A stretch of 64,000 nt of DNA, taken from positions 2,520,001 through 2,584,000 of the forward strand of contig NZ_CP095075.1 of the NCBI RefSeq assembly GCF_022921115.1. The letters run 5' to 3'. This DNA is from Halobacillus amylolyticus. GTDB taxonomy: Bacteria > Bacillota > Bacilli > Bacillales > Halobacillaceae. The notes beneath the pieces were generated by a model. It worked only from the letters and a program-made list of their open reading frames with translations, did no database searches and was not told the DNA's origin. Positions 21,477 to 35,834 of the stretch are shown one piece after another. The stretch's first letter is position 1. Each line of letters starts with the position of its first letter. Position numbers and translations under genes: made by a program.

Positions 21477-22099
21477 TATGAGAGCACCTCCCCTGCTTTT
21501 TCAGCTGCTTCCTTGGTTAGGATAAGCTTGTCATGCGTTAGTAAATCTAACACACTTACATCATCAAAAGTTAATGTCTTAACTGTAGGAAGATTGTTAG
21601 AAGATAGAACAGCATTCTCGTTCTTATCTGCCGTAACAATTAGAGCTTTTTCATTAACGTCCAAAGCTTTAAGCATGCTAACTACTTCTTTTGTTTTAGG
21701 AGCATCAAAAGATAGACTCTCAAGAACAACAATGTTGTTTCCTTGTACTTTAGAAGAGTAAGCAGATTTAAGAGCTAAACGACGTGCTTTTTTAGGCATT
21801 TTATAGCTATAGCTACGTGGTGTCGGACCGAATACGGTTCCGCCGCCTACCCACTGTGGTGAACGGGTTGATCCTTGACGCGCACGACCAGTACCTTTTT
21901 GGCGCCATGGTTTACGACCGCCGCCACTTACTTCAGAACGGTTTTTTACTTTGTGTGTCCCTTGACGCAATGAAGCGCGCTGTGACACAACAGCTTCATG
22001 TAAAACATGAGTATTGGGTTCAATTCCAAAAACGGCATCGTTCAACTCGATATCTCCGACCTGGGAGCCGCTTTGGTTCAATAGTGCTACTTTAGGCAT
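21476..22099 (-). CDS. rplD: 50S ribosomal protein L4
   Basis: 207-aa protein with a tunnel-lining loop ([20 protein letters not shown]). [20 protein letters not shown] at the N-terminus is typical of Bacilli. It overlaps rplW by one base and follows rplC by 22. Confidence 0.97.
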   Translation of the reverse strand: MPKVALLNQSGSQVGDIELNDAVFGIEPNTHVLHEAVVSQRASLRQGTHKVKNRSEVSGGGRKPWRQKGTGRARQGSTRSPQWVGGGTVFGPTPRSYSYKMPKKARRLALKSAYSSKVQGNNIVVLESLSFDAPKTKEVVSMLKALDVNEKALIVTADKNENAVLSSNNLPTVKTLTFDDVSVLDLLTHDKLILTKEAAEKAGEVLS

Positions 22100-22121
22100 G
22101 ACATATCCTCCCTTCCTTTAA

Positions 22122-22754
22122 TTATTTGCTAGCCTTTATTGCACTCGTAACTTTAACGTAAGATTTTTTCGGGCCAGGTACATTACCTTTGATCAATAGC
22201 AGGTTACGCTCAGCGTCAACGCTAACGATCTCAAGGTTTTGCAATGTGATTTGCTTTCCACCCATTTGTCCAGGAAGTTTCTTTCCTTTAAATACGCGCA
22301 TTGGGTCAATAACTCCCATTGCACCAGGGCGACGGTGGTAACGAGAACCATGGGTCATTGGACCGCGGGATTGATTATGGCGCTTAATTGCACCTTGGAA
22401 ACCTTTCCCTTTAGATGTTCCTGTTACATCAATCGTTTCACCAGCTTCGAAAATATCAACCTTAACCTCTTGACCTAGTTCATAGTCATCAAGGTTAGTA
22501 TTACGGAATTCACGAATGTAGCGCTTAGGTGTTGTGTTTGCCTTTTCAGCATGACCTTGGTCAGCTTTCTTCAAACGGTTTGACTTCTGATCAGCAAAAC
22601 CTAGCTGTAGTGCTTCATAGCCATCATTCTCGGTAGTTTTCTTTTGAAGAACTACGTTTGGCTCAGCCTGTACAACTGTTACTGGAATTAACTCACCGTC
22701 TTCAGAGAAGATTTGAGTCATGCCGACCTTGCGTCCTAAGATTCCTTTCGTCAT
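22122..22754 (-). CDS. rplC: 50S ribosomal protein L3
   Basis: 210-aa early-assembly protein. [20 protein letters not shown] and the extended loop [20 protein letters not shown] reaching towards the peptidyl transferase centre are diagnostic. It follows rpsJ by 33 bases. Confidence 0.97.
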   Translation of the reverse strand: MTKGILGRKVGMTQIFSEDGELIPVTVVQAEPNVVLQKKTTENDGYEALQLGFADQKSNRLKKADQGHAEKANTTPKRYIREFRNTNLDDYELGQEVKVDIFEAGETIDVTGTSKGKGFQGAIKRHNQSRGPMTHGSRYHRRPGAMGVIDPMRVFKGKKLPGQMGGKQITLQNLEIVSVDAERNLLLIKGNVPGPKKSYVKVTSAIKASK

Positions 22755-22787
22755 CCGTTACACCTCCTATTATAATTTCAATTTAAT

Positions 22788-23120
<333 letters not shown>

Positions 23121-23231
23121 TTATAAAATAGACATTCTCCGCGAAAATTCCTTGACCTCACTAGCCATGGCAAAGGGGCCGGGTGTGTCAACAACCTTTC
23201 GCATCATCGCCTTTTATGACCAACATTATTC

Positions 23232-23260
23232 ATTATATAGAAGAAATGTGGTCAACGCAA
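23232..23260 (-). promoter_or_regulatory. Probable promoter of the S10-spc-alpha cluster
   Basis: On the minus strand TTGCGT (23260-23255) and a perfect TATAAT (23237-23232) are 17 bases apart, leaving a 5' leader of about 130 bases before rpsJ. The -35 box is only a half match. The leader also contains TTGACA but no good -10 at the right distance from it. Confidence 0.55.
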
Positions 23261-23714
23261 GGGTGAATTCATAAAAAATAAATTATGAACACCTCAGAGT
23301 ATTATACATACATTACGTACATAATTCAACCCTTCATATAAATAAACATTATTATATCGTGCTTTTCTTATAAAGCTGATCGAAGTTCTCATTTTAATAG
23401 AATATTTTTAGCTTGTTATGAAATCGAATCAATTTCATGAAGAAGGAGGCCCGGGAAAGCGAGTCCTTTCCCAGCCACCTCGAGCCCTCATACCGTAACG
23501 GGCCTAAGTGTCTCGGAGCTGAGTCTTCAGGAGAAGGGGGCGATGTGGAGCAACACGGATAGAAAGTGATCAAACTTCTTTATAAAACTGAAACTAAAAT
23601 CTGCTGGATAAGAACCCATTTGAACCTTTTCGGAAAAGAGCCTTATATTCTGCCAGTCTTTTGCGTTTTAAAAGTGCGATTATGAAATGGATTCATTCAT
23701 ATATAAAAACAAAA
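23261..23714. other. Long tuf-rpsJ gap with a GC-rich structured element
   Basis: I found no gene in this stretch. Most of it is AT-rich, but 23441-23560 is abruptly GC-rich and self-complementary: AGGCCCG (23447-23453) pairs with CGGGCCT (23499-23505) around an inner hairpin GGGAAA/TTTCCC (23453-23472). The composition recalls degenerate copies of GC-rich intergenic repeats common in Bacillaceae; that comparison is from memory. It could instead be a small RNA or part of an upstream leader. Confidence 0.45.
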
Positions 23715-23747
23715 AATCAGGTAACGACCTGCGGCCGTTACCTGATT
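23715..23747 (-). terminator. Terminator after tuf
   Basis: AATCAGGTAACG and CGTTACCTGATT form a 12-bp stem followed on the minus strand by six T, about 20 bases beyond the tuf stop. It separates the str operon from the S10 cluster. Confidence 0.88.
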
Positions 23748-23766
23748 AGAAAAAAGTAATCATCTA

Positions 23767-24957
<1,191 letters not shown>

Positions 24958-25086
24958 TGTATATTTCCTCCTTTAAATAAATAACAGTGTTATTTTGAAA
25001 TTAATTTTATATATGAAGCCATAGGAAGAACTCTATCTTCCTATGCTTACATTACAAGTTATACTTTAACTTAACAAAAAAATCAA

Positions 25087-27165
25087 TTATGCACCAGCAT
25101 TTTTCTTGATGATTTCCTCAGAAATACTCTTCGGAACTTCTTCGTAGTGGTCAAAGTGCATCGTGTACGTTCCACGTCCTTGTGTGTTTGAACGGAGAGA
25201 TGTTGCATAGCCAAACATTTCGGATAGCGGTACGAATGACTTAACAACCTGAGCAGTACCGCGAGTTTCCATACCTTCAACACGTCCACGACGGGAAGTT
25301 ACGTCACCCATGATATCACCCATGTATTCTTCAGGAATAACAATTTCAACTTTCATCATTGGTTCAAGAAGAACTGGTTTACATTTGTTTTTTGCCTCTT
25401 TAAGTGCCATTGAAGCAGCAACTTTAAAGGCCATTTCATTGGAGTCAACATCGTGGTAAGACCCATCATATAAGGTTGCTTTGATGTCAACCATTGGATA
25501 ACCGGCAAGTACACCATTCTCCATAGAATCTTTAATTCCAGCTTCTACAGATGGAATGTATTCACGCGGTACAACACCACCAACGATTTTGTTTACAAAT
25601 TCGTATCCAGCGCCTTCTTCGTTCGGCTCAAATTTAACCCAAACGTGACCAAATTGTCCACGTCCGCCGGACTGACGTACGAATTTACCTTCAACTTCTG
25701 CACTACCACGGAATGTTTCGCGGTAAGCAACTTGCGGAGCACCAATGTTCGCATCCACTTTAAACTCACGACGCAGACGGTCAACGATGATGTCAAGGTG
25801 AAGCTCACCCATACCACCAATGATTGTTTGGCCAGTCTCCACGTTAGTTTCCGTCCGGAACGTTGGATCTTCTTCAGCAAGTTTACCAAGTGCTATAGAC
25901 ATTTTGTCTTGATCAGCCTTGGATTTAGGCTCAATCGCAACATCGATAACCGGTTCAGGGAATTCCATGGACTCAAGAATAACTAGACTCTTTTCGTCAC
26001 ATATTGTATCCCCTGTACCTGTGTCTTTAAGTCCGACAGCACCGGCAATATCTCCTGCATATACTGTTGAAATCTCTTCACGAGAGTTAGCATGCATTTG
26101 TAGGATACGTCCTACACGCTCACGCTTATCCTTTGTAGAGTTCTTAACATATGAACCAGAGTCAAGTGTACCTGAATACACTCGGAAGAAGGTTAGCTTA
26201 CCAACGTAAGGGTCTGTTGCGACTTTAAAGGCCAATGCAGAGAATGGCTCTTTGTCGTCAGCCTTACGAACAACTTGTTCTTCCGTTTGTGGCACGTGAC
26301 CTTCAATTGGAGGTACGTCTAATGGTGATGGAAGATAGTCAATAACTCCATCGATCAAAAGCTGAACACCTTTGTTTTTAAAAGCAGATCCACAGAATAC
26401 TGGATAAAAATCCACAGTAAGAGTTGCTGAACGGATAGCTTCCTTAAGCTCTTCTGTAGTGAATTCCTCTCCTTCTAAGTACTTCATCATCAAGTCTTCA
26501 TCAAGTTCAGCCACAGCTTCAATTAGCTTGCTGTGATACTCTTCAGCTTGTTCTTTGTACTCATCAGGAATCTCGCGCGCTTCTGCACGAGTTCCAAGGT
26601 CATCCATGTAATAGTATGCTTCCATTGTTACTAGGTCGATAATTCCTTCGAAGTCATCTTCAGCACCAATTGGAAGTTGAACTGCTGCAGCATTTGCTCC
26701 AAGGCGGTCTTTCAATGTCCCTAAGGAATAAATGAAATCTGCACCAATTTTGTCCATTTTGTTTACAAATACGATACGTGGAACACCGTATGTTGTTGCC
26801 TGGCGCCATACTGTTTCAGTTTGTGGTTCAACACCAGACTGAGCGTCAAGTACGGCTACAGAGCCATCAAGCACACGCAAGGAACGTTCAACCTCTACTG
26901 TGAAGTCTACGTGTCCTGGAGTATCAATGATATTAATACGGTGGTCTTTCCACTGAGCAGTTGTTGCAGCGGAAGTAATGGTTATTCCACGCTCTTGTTC
27001 CTGCTCCATCCAGTCCATTTGTGAAGCTCCTTCGTGAGTTTCACCAATTTTGTGGATTCGTCCTGTATAGAAAAGAATACGCTCGGTAGCAGTCGTTTTA
27101 CCGGCATCAATGTGTGCCATAATTCCGATATTACGAGTCTTTTCCAAGGAGAACTCTCTAGGCAT
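25087..27165 (-). CDS. fusA: Elongation factor G
   Basis: 692-aa five-domain translocase. G1 is [15 protein letters not shown], the effector region [14 protein letters not shown], and G4 NKMDKIGAD. The C-terminal domains keep [20 protein letters not shown] and [13 protein letters not shown]. It follows rpsG by 42 bases with a GGAAGG-type site. Confidence 0.98.
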   Translation of the reverse strand: MPREFSLEKTRNIGIMAHIDAGKTTATERILFYTGRIHKIGETHEGASQMDWMEQEQERGITITSAATTAQWKDHRINIIDTPGHVDFTVEVERSLRVLDGSVAVLDAQSGVEPQTETVWRQATTYGVPRIVFVNKMDKIGADFIYSLGTLKDRLGANAAAVQLPIGAEDDFEGIIDLVTMEAYYYMDDLGTRAEAREIPDEYKEQAEEYHSKLIEAVAELDEDLMMKYLEGEEFTTEELKEAIRSATLTVDFYPVFCGSAFKNKGVQLLIDGVIDYLPSPLDVPPIEGHVPQTEEQVVRKADDKEPFSALAFKVATDPYVGKLTFFRVYSGTLDSGSYVKNSTKDKRERVGRILQMHANSREEISTVYAGDIAGAVGLKDTGTGDTICDEKSLVILESMEFPEPVIDVAIEPKSKADQDKMSIALGKLAEEDPTFRTETNVETGQTIIGGMGELHLDIIVDRLRREFKVDANIGAPQVAYRETFRGSAEVEGKFVRQSGGRGQFGHVWVKFEPNEEGAGYEFVNKIVGGVVPREYIPSVEAGIKDSMENGVLAGYPMVDIKATLYDGSYHDVDSNEMAFKVAASMALKEAKNKCKPVLLEPMMKVEIVIPEEYMGDIMGDVTSRRGRVEGMETRGTAQVVKSFVPLSEMFGYATSLRSNTQGRGTYTMHFDHYEEVPKSISEEIIKKNAGA

Positions 27166-27207
27166 GATTTTTTCTCCTTCCTGATTGAAAGTTTCTTCCG
27201 CAGATGA

Positions 27208-27678
27208 TTACCAACGGTAGTGAGCGAATGCTTTGTTTGCTTCCGCCATTTTGTGCATATCTTCACGGCGCTTAACTGCAGCACCTGTATTATTAGCTGC
27301 ATCTAGAATTTCGTTAGCTAGGCGCTCTTCCATTGTTTTTTCTCCGCGTAGACGCGCATAGTTCACAATGAAACGCAAACCTAGTGCTTGACGACGTTCA
27401 GGGCGAACCTCAACGGGTACTTGGTAGTTAGAACCACCCACACGGCGAGCACGAACCTCTAGTACTGGCATTACATTTTTCATCGCTTGTTCGAAAGCTT
27501 CCATAGCTTCATTTCCGCTACGTTCTTGAACAAGTTCAAATGATTTATAAAGAATCTTCTGTGCTTTACCGCGCTGACCATTCACCATGATTTGGTTGAT
27601 TAGGCGAGTAACAAGCTTAGAATTATACATCGGATCTGGTAACACATCACGTTTAGCTACTGGACCTTTACGTGGCAT
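27208..27678 (-). CDS. rpsG: 30S ribosomal protein S7
   Basis: 156-aa head-nucleating protein. [20 protein letters not shown] and [20 protein letters not shown] are diagnostic, ending [11 protein letters not shown]. It lies between rpsL and fusA. Confidence 0.97.
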   Translation of the reverse strand: MPRKGPVAKRDVLPDPMYNSKLVTRLINQIMVNGQRGKAQKILYKSFELVQERSGNEAMEAFEQAMKNVMPVLEVRARRVGGSNYQVPVEVRPERRQALGLRFIVNYARLRGEKTMEERLANEILDAANNTGAAVKRREDMHKMAEANKAFAHYRW

Positions 27679-27733
27679 ATGTTCCCCTCCTTTCCTTAAT
27701 GGTTAGTTTTAAGACGCATATCGTTCGCATCTA

Positions 27734-28147
27734 TTATTTTTTAGGTTTTTTTGTACCGTACTTAGAACGTCCTTGCATACGACCGTCAACGCTTGCAGTG
27801 TCTAATGCACCACGCACGATGTGATAACGCACACCAGGTAAGTCCTTAACACGTCCGCCACGGATAAGAACAACGCTGTGCTCTTGTAGGTTGTGGCCGA
27901 TACCAGGAATGTAGGCATTGACTTCTAATTGGTTAGTTAGACGAACACGTGCATATTTACGAAGTGCAGAGTTCGGTTTCTTAGGTGTCATCGTGCCTAC
28001 ACGCGTGCAAACACCACGTTTTTGTGGAGAAGACTGATCTGTCATACGCTTTTTATAGCTATTATAGCCTTTGTTCAAAGCTGGAGAGTCAGACTTTTTA
28101 CTTTTACTTACGCGTCCTCTACGTACTAATTGATTTATAGTTGGCAT
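27734..28147 (-). CDS. rpsL: 30S ribosomal protein S12
   Basis: 137-aa decoding-centre protein. [20 protein letters not shown] is the start; [19 protein letters not shown] and [20 protein letters not shown] contain the two Lys positions where streptomycin resistance arises, both wild type. Start is ATG with GGGAGG upstream. A longer in-frame extension is non-homologous. Confidence 0.97.
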   Translation of the reverse strand: MPTINQLVRRGRVSKSKKSDSPALNKGYNSYKKRMTDQSSPQKRGVCTRVGTMTPKKPNSALRKYARVRLTNQLEVNAYIPGIGHNLQEHSVVLIRGGRVKDLPGVRYHIVRGALDTASVDGRMQGRSKYGTKKPKK

Positions 28148-28244
28148 AATTAATATCCTCCCTTCAAGGTTTTTCAAATCCCACACATCCAGGTGGTTCA
28201 TAAAAAGGCAAAAAACAAAGCTTTCGCGATTGAACGCCAAAACT

Positions 28245-28496
28245 TTATTGCTTTATCGCCACTGTAGCAGCTCCAACATCAATACCACACGCATTCCCTA
28301 ACTCCTCCATCGAAGCAACCTTCGTATGAGGAATATTCATTTGTGCAGCTAGTTTGACTACTTTCATTGTCATAAACTGATCAGCATCATCAGCTGTGAT
28401 GACGTGGTTCACTTCGCCATTTTTCATAGCTTTAAGTGTTTGTTTGGTTCCAATGACTATACCAGATTTAGCCTGTGCTACTTTTTCATAAGACAT
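28245..28496 (-). CDS. ybxF: L7Ae-family ribosomal protein (YbxF-like)
   Basis: 83-aa kink-turn RNA-binding protein of the L7Ae/L30e family. [20 protein letters not shown] and [13 protein letters not shown] are the conserved segments. The ATG of [10 protein letters not shown] is preceded by GGAGG at 8 bases. A nearer upstream ATG is too close to that site. It sits between rpoC and rpsL as in B. subtilis. Confidence 0.92.
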   Translation of the reverse strand: MSYEKVAQAKSGIVIGTKQTLKAMKNGEVNHVITADDADQFMTMKVVKLAAQMNIPHTKVASMEELGNACGIDVGAATVAIKQ

Positions 28497-28639
28497 CTTC
28501 ATATCCTCCAAAGTAACAAGGATAAACGGAAGCACCTTGCTTATATTATCACTACCCAAAATTCATGTCAACTGCATTTTTGATAGTTTTTGAAAGAAGA
28601 TGCTTCCCTTCCATTTATCCTGTGTTAATTGTTATGACT

Positions 28640-31600
28640 TTATGGCTGTGTTACTTCTTCAACTGTTTCAGTTTCTTCTTTAGCTTCAGACTGTGCCTGA
28701 ATCTTGCGGTATCTCGTCATACCCGTACCGGCTGGAACCAGTTTACCAATAATAACGTTCTCCTTCAGTCCGAGTAATTCATCACGCTTACCTTTGATCG
28801 CCGCATCTGTCAGGACACGAGTTGTTTCCTGGAAGGACGCTGCAGATAAGAAGCTGTCTGTTTCAAGTGATGCTTTGGTAATACCAAGAATAACTGGACG
28901 GCCGACAGCCGGCTGGCCACCTTCCATAAGAACTCTCTGGTTCGCTTCCTTGAATTGGTGAATCTCAAGAAGTGATCCAGGCAGTACATCCGTGTCCCCA
29001 GAGTCAAGCACTCTAACTTTACGCAGCATTTGGCGAACCATAACTTCTACGTGCTTATCGGAGATCTCAACCCCTTGCATACGATATACCTTTTGAACTT
29101 CTTTAAGAAGGTATTCTTGTACACCGTCTAATCCTTGAACACTCAACAGCTCTTTCGGATCAATGGAACCCTCAGTCAGTGCTTCACCGGCTTCGACTTC
29201 GTCACCTTCAGTAACTCTTAGTCTAGAGCCATATGGTGCTGTATAGGAACGGGTTTCTACAGATCCTTGAACAACGATTTCTTGTTTTTCTTTCACTTCG
29301 TTGATTTCTTGAACGGTACCCGCAATTTCACTTATAACAGCCTGACCTTTTGGATTACGTGCTTCTACAATCTCTTGGATACGCGGAAGACCTTGCGTAA
29401 TGTCATCCCCTGCTACACCGCCTGTGTGGAAGGTACGCATTGTAAGCTGTGTACCTGGTTCACCGATGGATTGTGCAGCAATGATACCCACTGCTTCTCC
29501 AACTTCGACTTCGTCACCTGTCGCAAGGTTACGTCCGTAGCATTTTTTACATACGCCGTGTTTCGTATTACAAGTAAACGCTGAACGAATCACTACTTTT
29601 TCAACACCTGAGTCAACGATTTGTTTCGCGGCATCTTCGAAGATTACCTCATTACGTTGGGCAAGTACTTCGCCAGTTTCAGGGTGCTTAACTTTTTGGA
29701 AAGCTGTCCGTCCGATTAGACGATCGATCAATGGCTCGATCGTTTCCGTTCCTTCTCTCAGAGAACTTACAGGGAGACCACGGTCAGTTCCGCAATCATC
29801 TTCACGAACGATAACATCTTGAGCCACGTCAACAAGTCGACGAGTCAAGTAACCCGAGTCAGCTGTTTTCAGTGCTGTATCGGCAAGGCCTTTACGTGCA
29901 CCGTGGGTAGAGATGAAGTATTCAAGTACTGTTAATCCTTCACGGAAGCTTGATTTAATCGGCAGTTCAATGATTCGGCCAGCCGGGTTGGCCATCAAGC
30001 CACGCATACCGGCAAGCTGAGTGAAGTTTGATGCGTTACCACGAGCTCCGGAGTCACTCATCATAAAGATTGGGTTACGCGGATTCAATGACTGCATCAG
30101 GCGGTCTTGAATATCATCTTTACACGCTGACCATATTTCAATGACGCGATCATAGCGCTCTTCTTCTGTAATGAGACCACGACGGAACTGTTTGAGTACT
30201 TTATCTACTTTAGCTTGTGCTTCCTCCAGAATTTCTTGTTTCTCGGGAAGTACAACGACGTCAGATACACCGACGGTAATACCAGCTTTTGTAGAGTAAG
30301 CAAAACCAAGATCCTTCATGCGGTCAAGCATTTTAGATGTTTCACTGATAGAGAAGCGTTTAAATACCTCTGCGATAATATCTCCGAGAATCCCTTTCTT
30401 GAATGGAAGAACTTCCTCGCGACTAGCGATCTCTTTCTTAATGTCCGTTCCTTTTTCAACAAAGAAGCGATCCGATGTTTTTACCTCCAGATTCTCCTGA
30501 GTAGGTTCATTCATATAAGGGAATGAGGTCGGAAGCATTTCGTTAAAGATCAACTTCCCAACTGTAGTGAGCAATAATTGTTGTTGCTGCTTTTCAGTAA
30601 ACGTTTCATTTTTTAATGAGCTGGCTTGAACAGCTACACGTGTATGCAAATGTGTGTACCCATTTTGATAGGACATGATGGCTTCGTTCAGATCTTTAAA
30701 GACCATCCCTTCACCAACAGCATTAGCACGTTCAAGAGTAAGGTAATAGTTCCCTAGCACCATATCCTGTGAAGGTGTAACAACTGGCTTCCCATCTTTA
30801 GGGTTAAGGATGTTTTGAGCAGCTAGCATTAAAATGCGAGCCTCTGCTTGTGCTTCAGAAGACAATGGTACGTGAACAGCCATTTGGTCACCATCAAAGT
30901 CAGCATTATAAGCTGTACATACAAGCGGGTGAAGGCGGATTGCACGACCTTCTACAAGTGTTGGTTCGAATGCCTGAATTCCGAGACGGTGCAATGTTGG
31001 TGCACGGTTCAGTAAGACAGGGTGTTCTTTTATAACGTCTTCAAGAACGTCCCATACTTCAGGGTGTATACGTTCAATCTTACGTTTAGCTGATTTAATA
31101 TTGTGGGCTAGACCGCGTGAAACAAGCTCTTTCATAACAAACGGTTTAAACAGCTCAAGAGCCATTTCTTTCGGCAGGCCACATTGGTACATTTTCAGGC
31201 TTGGTCCTACAACGATTACAGAACGTCCTGAATAGTCAACACGTTTACCCAGTAAGTTTTGGCGGAAACGACCTTGCTTCCCTTTAAGCATGTGAGAAAG
31301 GGATTTAAGCGGGCGATTCCCTGGACCAGTAACCGGACGACCACGGCGACCGTTATCGATGAGAGCATCGACGGCTTCTTGCAGCATACGCTTCTCGTTC
31401 TGTACGATAATCGTTGGTGCTCCAAGATCTAACAGACGCTTCAGGCGGTTGTTACGGTTGATTACCCGACGATAAAGGTCGTTAAGGTCGGACGTAGCAA
31501 AACGACCACCATCAAGCTGGACCATCGGACGTAACTCAGGTGGTATAACCGGAAGCACGTCTAAGATCATCCACGATGGGTCATTTCCTGAGTTACGGAA

Positions 31601-32245
31601 GGACTCTAGCACTTCAAGACGCTTAATCGCCCGGGTACGACGCTGCCCTTGAGCTGTTTTAAGCTCTTCTTTCAGTGTATCTACTTCACCATTAAGATCA
31701 ATATCAAATAGAAGCTTACGAATCGCTTCTGCCCCCATGGCGGCTTGGAATCCTTGCCCAAACTTTTCACGGTACGAACGATATTCTTTCTCAGAAAGCA
31801 GCTGTTTCTTGTCTAACGCTGTTTCACCTGGATCCGTTACAATATATGCTGCAAAATAGATGACTTCTTCCAGTGCACGTGGTGACATGTCAAGAACAAG
31901 TCCCATACGGCTTGGAATACCTTTGAAATACCAAATGTGTGAAACAGGGGCAGCTAACTCTAAGTGTCCCATACGCTCACGACGCACTTTCGCTTTAGTT
32001 ACTTCAACACCGCAGCGGTCGCAAACAACGCCCTTGTAACGTACGCGCTTGTATTTTCCACAGTGGCATTCCCAGTCTTTCTGCGGCCCGAAAATTCGTT
32101 CACAGAATAAGCCGTCCTTCTCAGGCTTCAACGTACGATAGTTAATTGTTTCTGGTTTCTTAACCTCACCATAGGACCAAGAGCGGATCTTGTCCGGCGA
32201 AGCCAAACCAATTTTCATATACTCAAAGTTATTTACATCTAGCAA
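28640..32245 (-). CDS. rpoC: DNA-directed RNA polymerase subunit beta'
   Basis: 1201-aa catalytic subunit. The N-terminal zinc ribbon has [20 protein letters not shown]; the active-site loop [15 protein letters not shown] holds the three Mg-binding Asp; the second zinc site lies in [18 protein letters not shown]; the trigger-loop region includes [16 protein letters not shown]. No E. coli-type insertion is seen, as usual in Bacilli. It follows rpoB by 58 bases. Confidence 0.98.
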   Translation of the reverse strand: MLDVNNFEYMKIGLASPDKIRSWSYGEVKKPETINYRTLKPEKDGLFCERIFGPQKDWECHCGKYKRVRYKGVVCDRCGVEVTKAKVRRERMGHLELAAPVSHIWYFKGIPSRMGLVLDMSPRALEEVIYFAAYIVTDPGETALDKKQLLSEKEYRSYREKFGQGFQAAMGAEAIRKLLFDIDLNGEVDTLKEELKTAQGQRRTRAIKRLEVLESFRNSGNDPSWMILDVLPVIPPELRPMVQLDGGRFATSDLNDLYRRVINRNNRLKRLLDLGAPTIIVQNEKRMLQEAVDALIDNGRRGRPVTGPGNRPLKSLSHMLKGKQGRFRQNLLGKRVDYSGRSVIVVGPSLKMYQCGLPKEMALELFKPFVMKELVSRGLAHNIKSAKRKIERIHPEVWDVLEDVIKEHPVLLNRAPTLHRLGIQAFEPTLVEGRAIRLHPLVCTAYNADFDGDQMAVHVPLSSEAQAEARILMLAAQNILNPKDGKPVVTPSQDMVLGNYYLTLERANAVGEGMVFKDLNEAIMSYQNGYTHLHTRVAVQASSLKNETFTEKQQQQLLLTTVGKLIFNEMLPTSFPYMNEPTQENLEVKTSDRFFVEKGTDIKKEIASREEVLPFKKGILGDIIAEVFKRFSISETSKMLDRMKDLGFAYSTKAGITVGVSDVVVLPEKQEILEEAQAKVDKVLKQFRRGLITEEERYDRVIEIWSACKDDIQDRLMQSLNPRNPIFMMSDSGARGNASNFTQLAGMRGLMANPAGRIIELPIKSSFREGLTVLEYFISTHGARKGLADTALKTADSGYLTRRLVDVAQDVIVREDDCGTDRGLPVSSLREGTETIEPLIDRLIGRTAFQKVKHPETGEVLAQRNEVIFEDAAKQIVDSGVEKVVIRSAFTCNTKHGVCKKCYGRNLATGDEVEVGEAVGIIAAQSIGEPGTQLTMRTFHTGGVAGDDITQGLPRIQEIVEARNPKGQAVISEIAGTVQEINEVKEKQEIVVQGSVETRSYTAPYGSRLRVTEGDEVEAGEALTEGSIDPKELLSVQGLDGVQEYLLKEVQKVYRMQGVEISDKHVEVMVRQMLRKVRVLDSGDTDVLPGSLLEIHQFKEANQRVLMEGGQPAVGRPVILGITKASLETDSFLSAASFQETTRVLTDAAIKGKRDELLGLKENVIIGKLVPAGTGMTRYRKIQAQSEAKEETETVEEVTQP

Positions 32246-32303
32246 GGGGCCTACCTCCCTTTCAGTATCCAGGTTCTACCCTAAGCTCAGAACACAATCT
32301 CGC

Positions 32304-35300
32304 CTATTGTTCTTCCATGTTCAAGTTCTCGGATTCTTTCGTTTGCTCTTCTTCAATATCTCGCATTTCGATTTCTGTCTCATCACCAGATAGAATTTTT
32401 ACATCCATACCCAGACTTTGAAGCTCCTTAATAAGAACTTTAAAGGATTCTGGAACACCCGGCTCAGGAACGTTATCACCTTTAACGATAGCTTCATAAG
32501 TCTTCACACGACCAACTACATCATCAGACTTGACCGTAAGAATTTCTTGAAGTGTATAAGCAGCACCGTATGCTTCTAATGCCCATACCTCCATCTCACC
32601 GAAGCGCTGACCGCCGAATTGCGCTTTACCACCAAGCGGCTGCTGCGTTACTAGAGAGTATGGTCCAGTAGAACGAGCGTGTAATTTATCATCAACCATG
32701 TGTGCCAGCTTGATCATGTACATGACACCAACAGATACACGGTTATCGAATGGTTCACCTGTACGTCCATCATAAAGGATGGTTTTCGCATCACGCGACA
32801 TTCCTGCTTCTTCTAGTGTTTCCCACACATCTTCCTCACGAGCACCATCAAATACTGGTGTAGCTACACGAGTTCCGAGCTGGCGAGCAGCCATTCCCAG
32901 GTGCAATTCAAGTACTTGGCCGATGTTCATACGAGATGGAACCCCTAGAGGGTTAAGCATGACATCAACAGGTGTTCCGTCTGGTAAATATGGCATATCT
33001 TCTTCAGGGAGAATCTTAGAGATAACCCCTTTGTTACCGTGACGTCCAGCCATTTTATCCCCTTCAGAAATTTTACGCTTCTGAACGATGTAAGCACGAA
33101 TCAATTGGTTTACACCTGGAGGTAGCTCATCACCGTCTTCACGGTTGAATATCTTCACATCAAGCACAATTCCGCCTGCACCGTGTGGTACACGAAGGGA
33201 AGTATCACGAACCTCCCGTGCTTTTTCACCGAATATTGCATGTAGGAGACGTTCTTCAGCAGACAGTTCCGTAACCCCTTTAGGTGTTACTTTTCCAACT
33301 AGAAGGTCCCCATCACTCACTTCAGCTCCAACACGGATAATGCCGCGTTCATCCAAGTCGCGAAGGGCATCTTCGCCGACGTTAGGGATGTCACGTGTGA
33401 TTTCTTCTGGTCCAAGCTTCGTATCACGAGCTTCGGATTCATATTCTTCTATATGAATGGATGTATATACATCATCTTTCACAAGACGTTCGCTCATGAT
33501 GATAGCATCCTCATAGTTATAACCATCCCATGTCATAAAGGCGACTAGCGGGTTTTGACCTAGTGCAAGCTCACCCATATCCATCGATGGACCGTCAGCA
33601 AGAATTTCACCTTTTGTTACACGGTCTCCTTTAGAAACGATTGGACGCTGGTTGTAGCAGCTTCCTTGGTTTGAACGAATAAACTTCTGTAAGCGATAAC
33701 GGTCTAGGTCACCCTCTACCTCTTTACCATCGACTTCAGAAATACGGCGTACCAGAACTTCTTTCGCCTCAACGCGTTCAACAATACCTTCATGATGACA
33801 AATGACAGCAGCTCCGGAATCTTTTCCGGATACATATTCCATTCCAGTACCGACGATTGGTGCATCGGGCTTAAGCAATGGTACTGCTTGACGCTGCATG
33901 TTTGCCCCCATTAGGGAACGGTTAGAGTCATCGTTTTCCAAGAAAGGAATACACGCAGTTGCCGCGGAAACAACTTGCTTCGGTGATACATCCATGTAAT
34001 CAAGACGATCACGGCTAACAACTGTGTTTTCCCCGCGGAAACGAGAAATAACTTCTTCATCTTGGAAAGAACCGTCGTCATCAAGTTTCGCGTTAGCTTG
34101 TGCGACAACATAGTTGTCCTCTTCATCTGCGGTCAAATAGTCAATCTGCGCTGTAACCTTATTGGTCTCTGGATCAACACGCCGATAGGGGGTTTCAATG
34201 AAACCAAATTCATTAACTTTTGCATAGGAAGACAAAGAGTTAATTAACCCAATATTCGGTCCTTCCGGAGTCTCGATCGGACACATACGGCCGTAGTGGG
34301 AGTAGTGTACGTCACGAACTTCAAAACCGGCGCGTTCACGCGTTAAACCGCCGGGTCCTAGTGCTGACAAACGACGTTTGTGTGTCAGTTCAGCAAGCGG
34401 GTTCGTTTGGTCCATAAACTGTGAAAGTTGCGAGCTTCCAAAGAACTCTTTTATCGATGCAATTACCGGCCTGATATTAATCAATTGCTGCGGTGTAATA
34501 GAAGATGTGTCCTGAATGGACATCCGTTCACGAACCACACGTTCCATACGGGATAACCCAATTCGGAATTGATTCTGAAGCAATTCCCCTACTGAACGTA
34601 GACGACGGTTACCTAAATGGTCAATGTCGTCCGTTCCCCCAACAGTGTGGAGTAAGTTGAAGAAATAGCTGATGGAAGAGATTATATCTGCTGGCGTAAT
34701 GTTCTTCACACCACGATCGATATTCGCGTTTCCAATCACGTTAATAGAGCGTTCACCTTCTGGATCAGTTGGATCTACAATCTTGACAGACTGAACACGG
34801 ATTGGCTCTTCAAGCACACCATCAGATGGGTCTAACAGACGCTCACTTGTCGTTTCCTCTTCGTTATCGAAATGAGGTATTAATTTATCTAACAAACGGC
34901 GGTCTATTTTAGCACCTTTTTCTGCTAGTACCTCGCCTGTCTCTTCATCTACTAGCGTTTCTGCTAATGTTTGATTAAACAAACGGTCTTTAATGTGAAG
35001 CTTTTTATTCATTTTATAACGACCTACGCGTGCGAGGTCGTAGCGTTTCGGATCAAAGAAGCGTGAAACGAGCAAGCTCTTCGCATTCTCTACTGTAGGC
35101 GGTTCGCCAGGGCGTAGACGCTCATAAATTTCGAGTAATGCTTTCTCACTATTCTCTGTGTTGTCCTTTTCTAACGTGTTTTTCAAGTATTCATTATCAC
35201 CAATCAGATCGGTGATTTCTTGATCTGTTCCAAAGCCTAGAGCACGTAATAACACGGTAATTGGAAGTTTACGAGTTCGGTCGATGCGGACGTGAACAAC

Positions 35301-35834
35301 ATCTTTGGCATCCGTTTCAAACTCAAGCCATGCTCCGCGGTTTGGAATTACCGTAGCGGATACGCCTCTCTTACCATTTTTATCAATCTTTTTATTGAAA
35401 TATACACTTGGAGAGCGAACAAGCTGTGAAACGATAACACGCTCAGCACCATTAATAATAAAGGTACCCGTGTCTGTCATTAGCGGGAAGTCTCCCATAA
35501 ATACTTCTTGTTCCTTCACTTCGCCTGTTTCATTGTTTAGAAGACGAACTTTCACACGAAGCGGTGCATTGTATGTTACGTCTCGATCTTTTGACTCATC
35601 TACTGGATACTTTGGCTCGCCAAGACTATAGTCTACAAACTCAAGTGATAGGTTACCGGTGAAATCTTCAATTGGTGAAATGTCTTTAAACATTTCCTTC
35701 AAACCTTCTTGTAAAAACCAATCATAAGATGCGGTTTGAATCTCAATTAAATTTGGTAACTCTAATACTTCACTGATGCGTGCATAACTTCTGCGTTGGC
35801 GGTGTCGTCCGTATTGAACTAGTTGACCTGTCAA
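32304..35834 (-). CDS. rpoB: DNA-directed RNA polymerase subunit beta
   Basis: 1176-aa catalytic subunit. The rifampicin region [20 protein letters not shown] followed by [11 protein letters not shown] looks wild type. [10 protein letters not shown], near the active site, and the C-terminal clamp segment [20 protein letters not shown] are intact. The C-terminal tail is strongly acidic ([16 protein letters not shown]). Start is TTG (MTGQLVQYG) with GAGGGG 8 bases upstream. An upstream GTG would lie inside that site. A strong terminator-like hairpin precedes the gene. Confidence 0.97.
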   Translation of the reverse strand: MTGQLVQYGRHRQRRSYARISEVLELPNLIEIQTASYDWFLQEGLKEMFKDISPIEDFTGNLSLEFVDYSLGEPKYPVDESKDRDVTYNAPLRVKVRLLNNETGEVKEQEVFMGDFPLMTDTGTFIINGAERVIVSQLVRSPSVYFNKKIDKNGKRGVSATVIPNRGAWLEFETDAKDVVHVRIDRTRKLPITVLLRALGFGTDQEITDLIGDNEYLKNTLEKDNTENSEKALLEIYERLRPGEPPTVENAKSLLVSRFFDPKRYDLARVGRYKMNKKLHIKDRLFNQTLAETLVDEETGEVLAEKGAKIDRRLLDKLIPHFDNEEETTSERLLDPSDGVLEEPIRVQSVKIVDPTDPEGERSINVIGNANIDRGVKNITPADIISSISYFFNLLHTVGGTDDIDHLGNRRLRSVGELLQNQFRIGLSRMERVVRERMSIQDTSSITPQQLINIRPVIASIKEFFGSSQLSQFMDQTNPLAELTHKRRLSALGPGGLTRERAGFEVRDVHYSHYGRMCPIETPEGPNIGLINSLSSYAKVNEFGFIETPYRRVDPETNKVTAQIDYLTADEEDNYVVAQANAKLDDDGSFQDEEVISRFRGENTVVSRDRLDYMDVSPKQVVSAATACIPFLENDDSNRSLMGANMQRQAVPLLKPDAPIVGTGMEYVSGKDSGAAVICHHEGIVERVEAKEVLVRRISEVDGKEVEGDLDRYRLQKFIRSNQGSCYNQRPIVSKGDRVTKGEILADGPSMDMGELALGQNPLVAFMTWDGYNYEDAIIMSERLVKDDVYTSIHIEEYESEARDTKLGPEEITRDIPNVGEDALRDLDERGIIRVGAEVSDGDLLVGKVTPKGVTELSAEERLLHAIFGEKAREVRDTSLRVPHGAGGIVLDVKIFNREDGDELPPGVNQLIRAYIVQKRKISEGDKMAGRHGNKGVISKILPEEDMPYLPDGTPVDVMLNPLGVPSRMNIGQVLELHLGMAARQLGTRVATPVFDGAREEDVWETLEEAGMSRDAKTILYDGRTGEPFDNRVSVGVMYMIKLAHMVDDKLHARSTGPYSLVTQQPLGGKAQFGGQRFGEMEVWALEAYGAAYTLQEILTVKSDDVVGRVKTYEAIVKGDNVPEPGVPESFKVLIKELQSLGMDVKILSGDETEIEMRDIEEEQTKESENLNMEEQ

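Noticed and set aside
23441..23560. Group II intron domain in the GC-rich tuf-rpsJ element
   Set aside because: No domain V pattern or reverse transcriptase is present; the element is too short.
33145..33456. Open frame opposite rpoB
   Set aside because: Low-complexity translation, no start signals, fully inside a conserved gene on the other strand.
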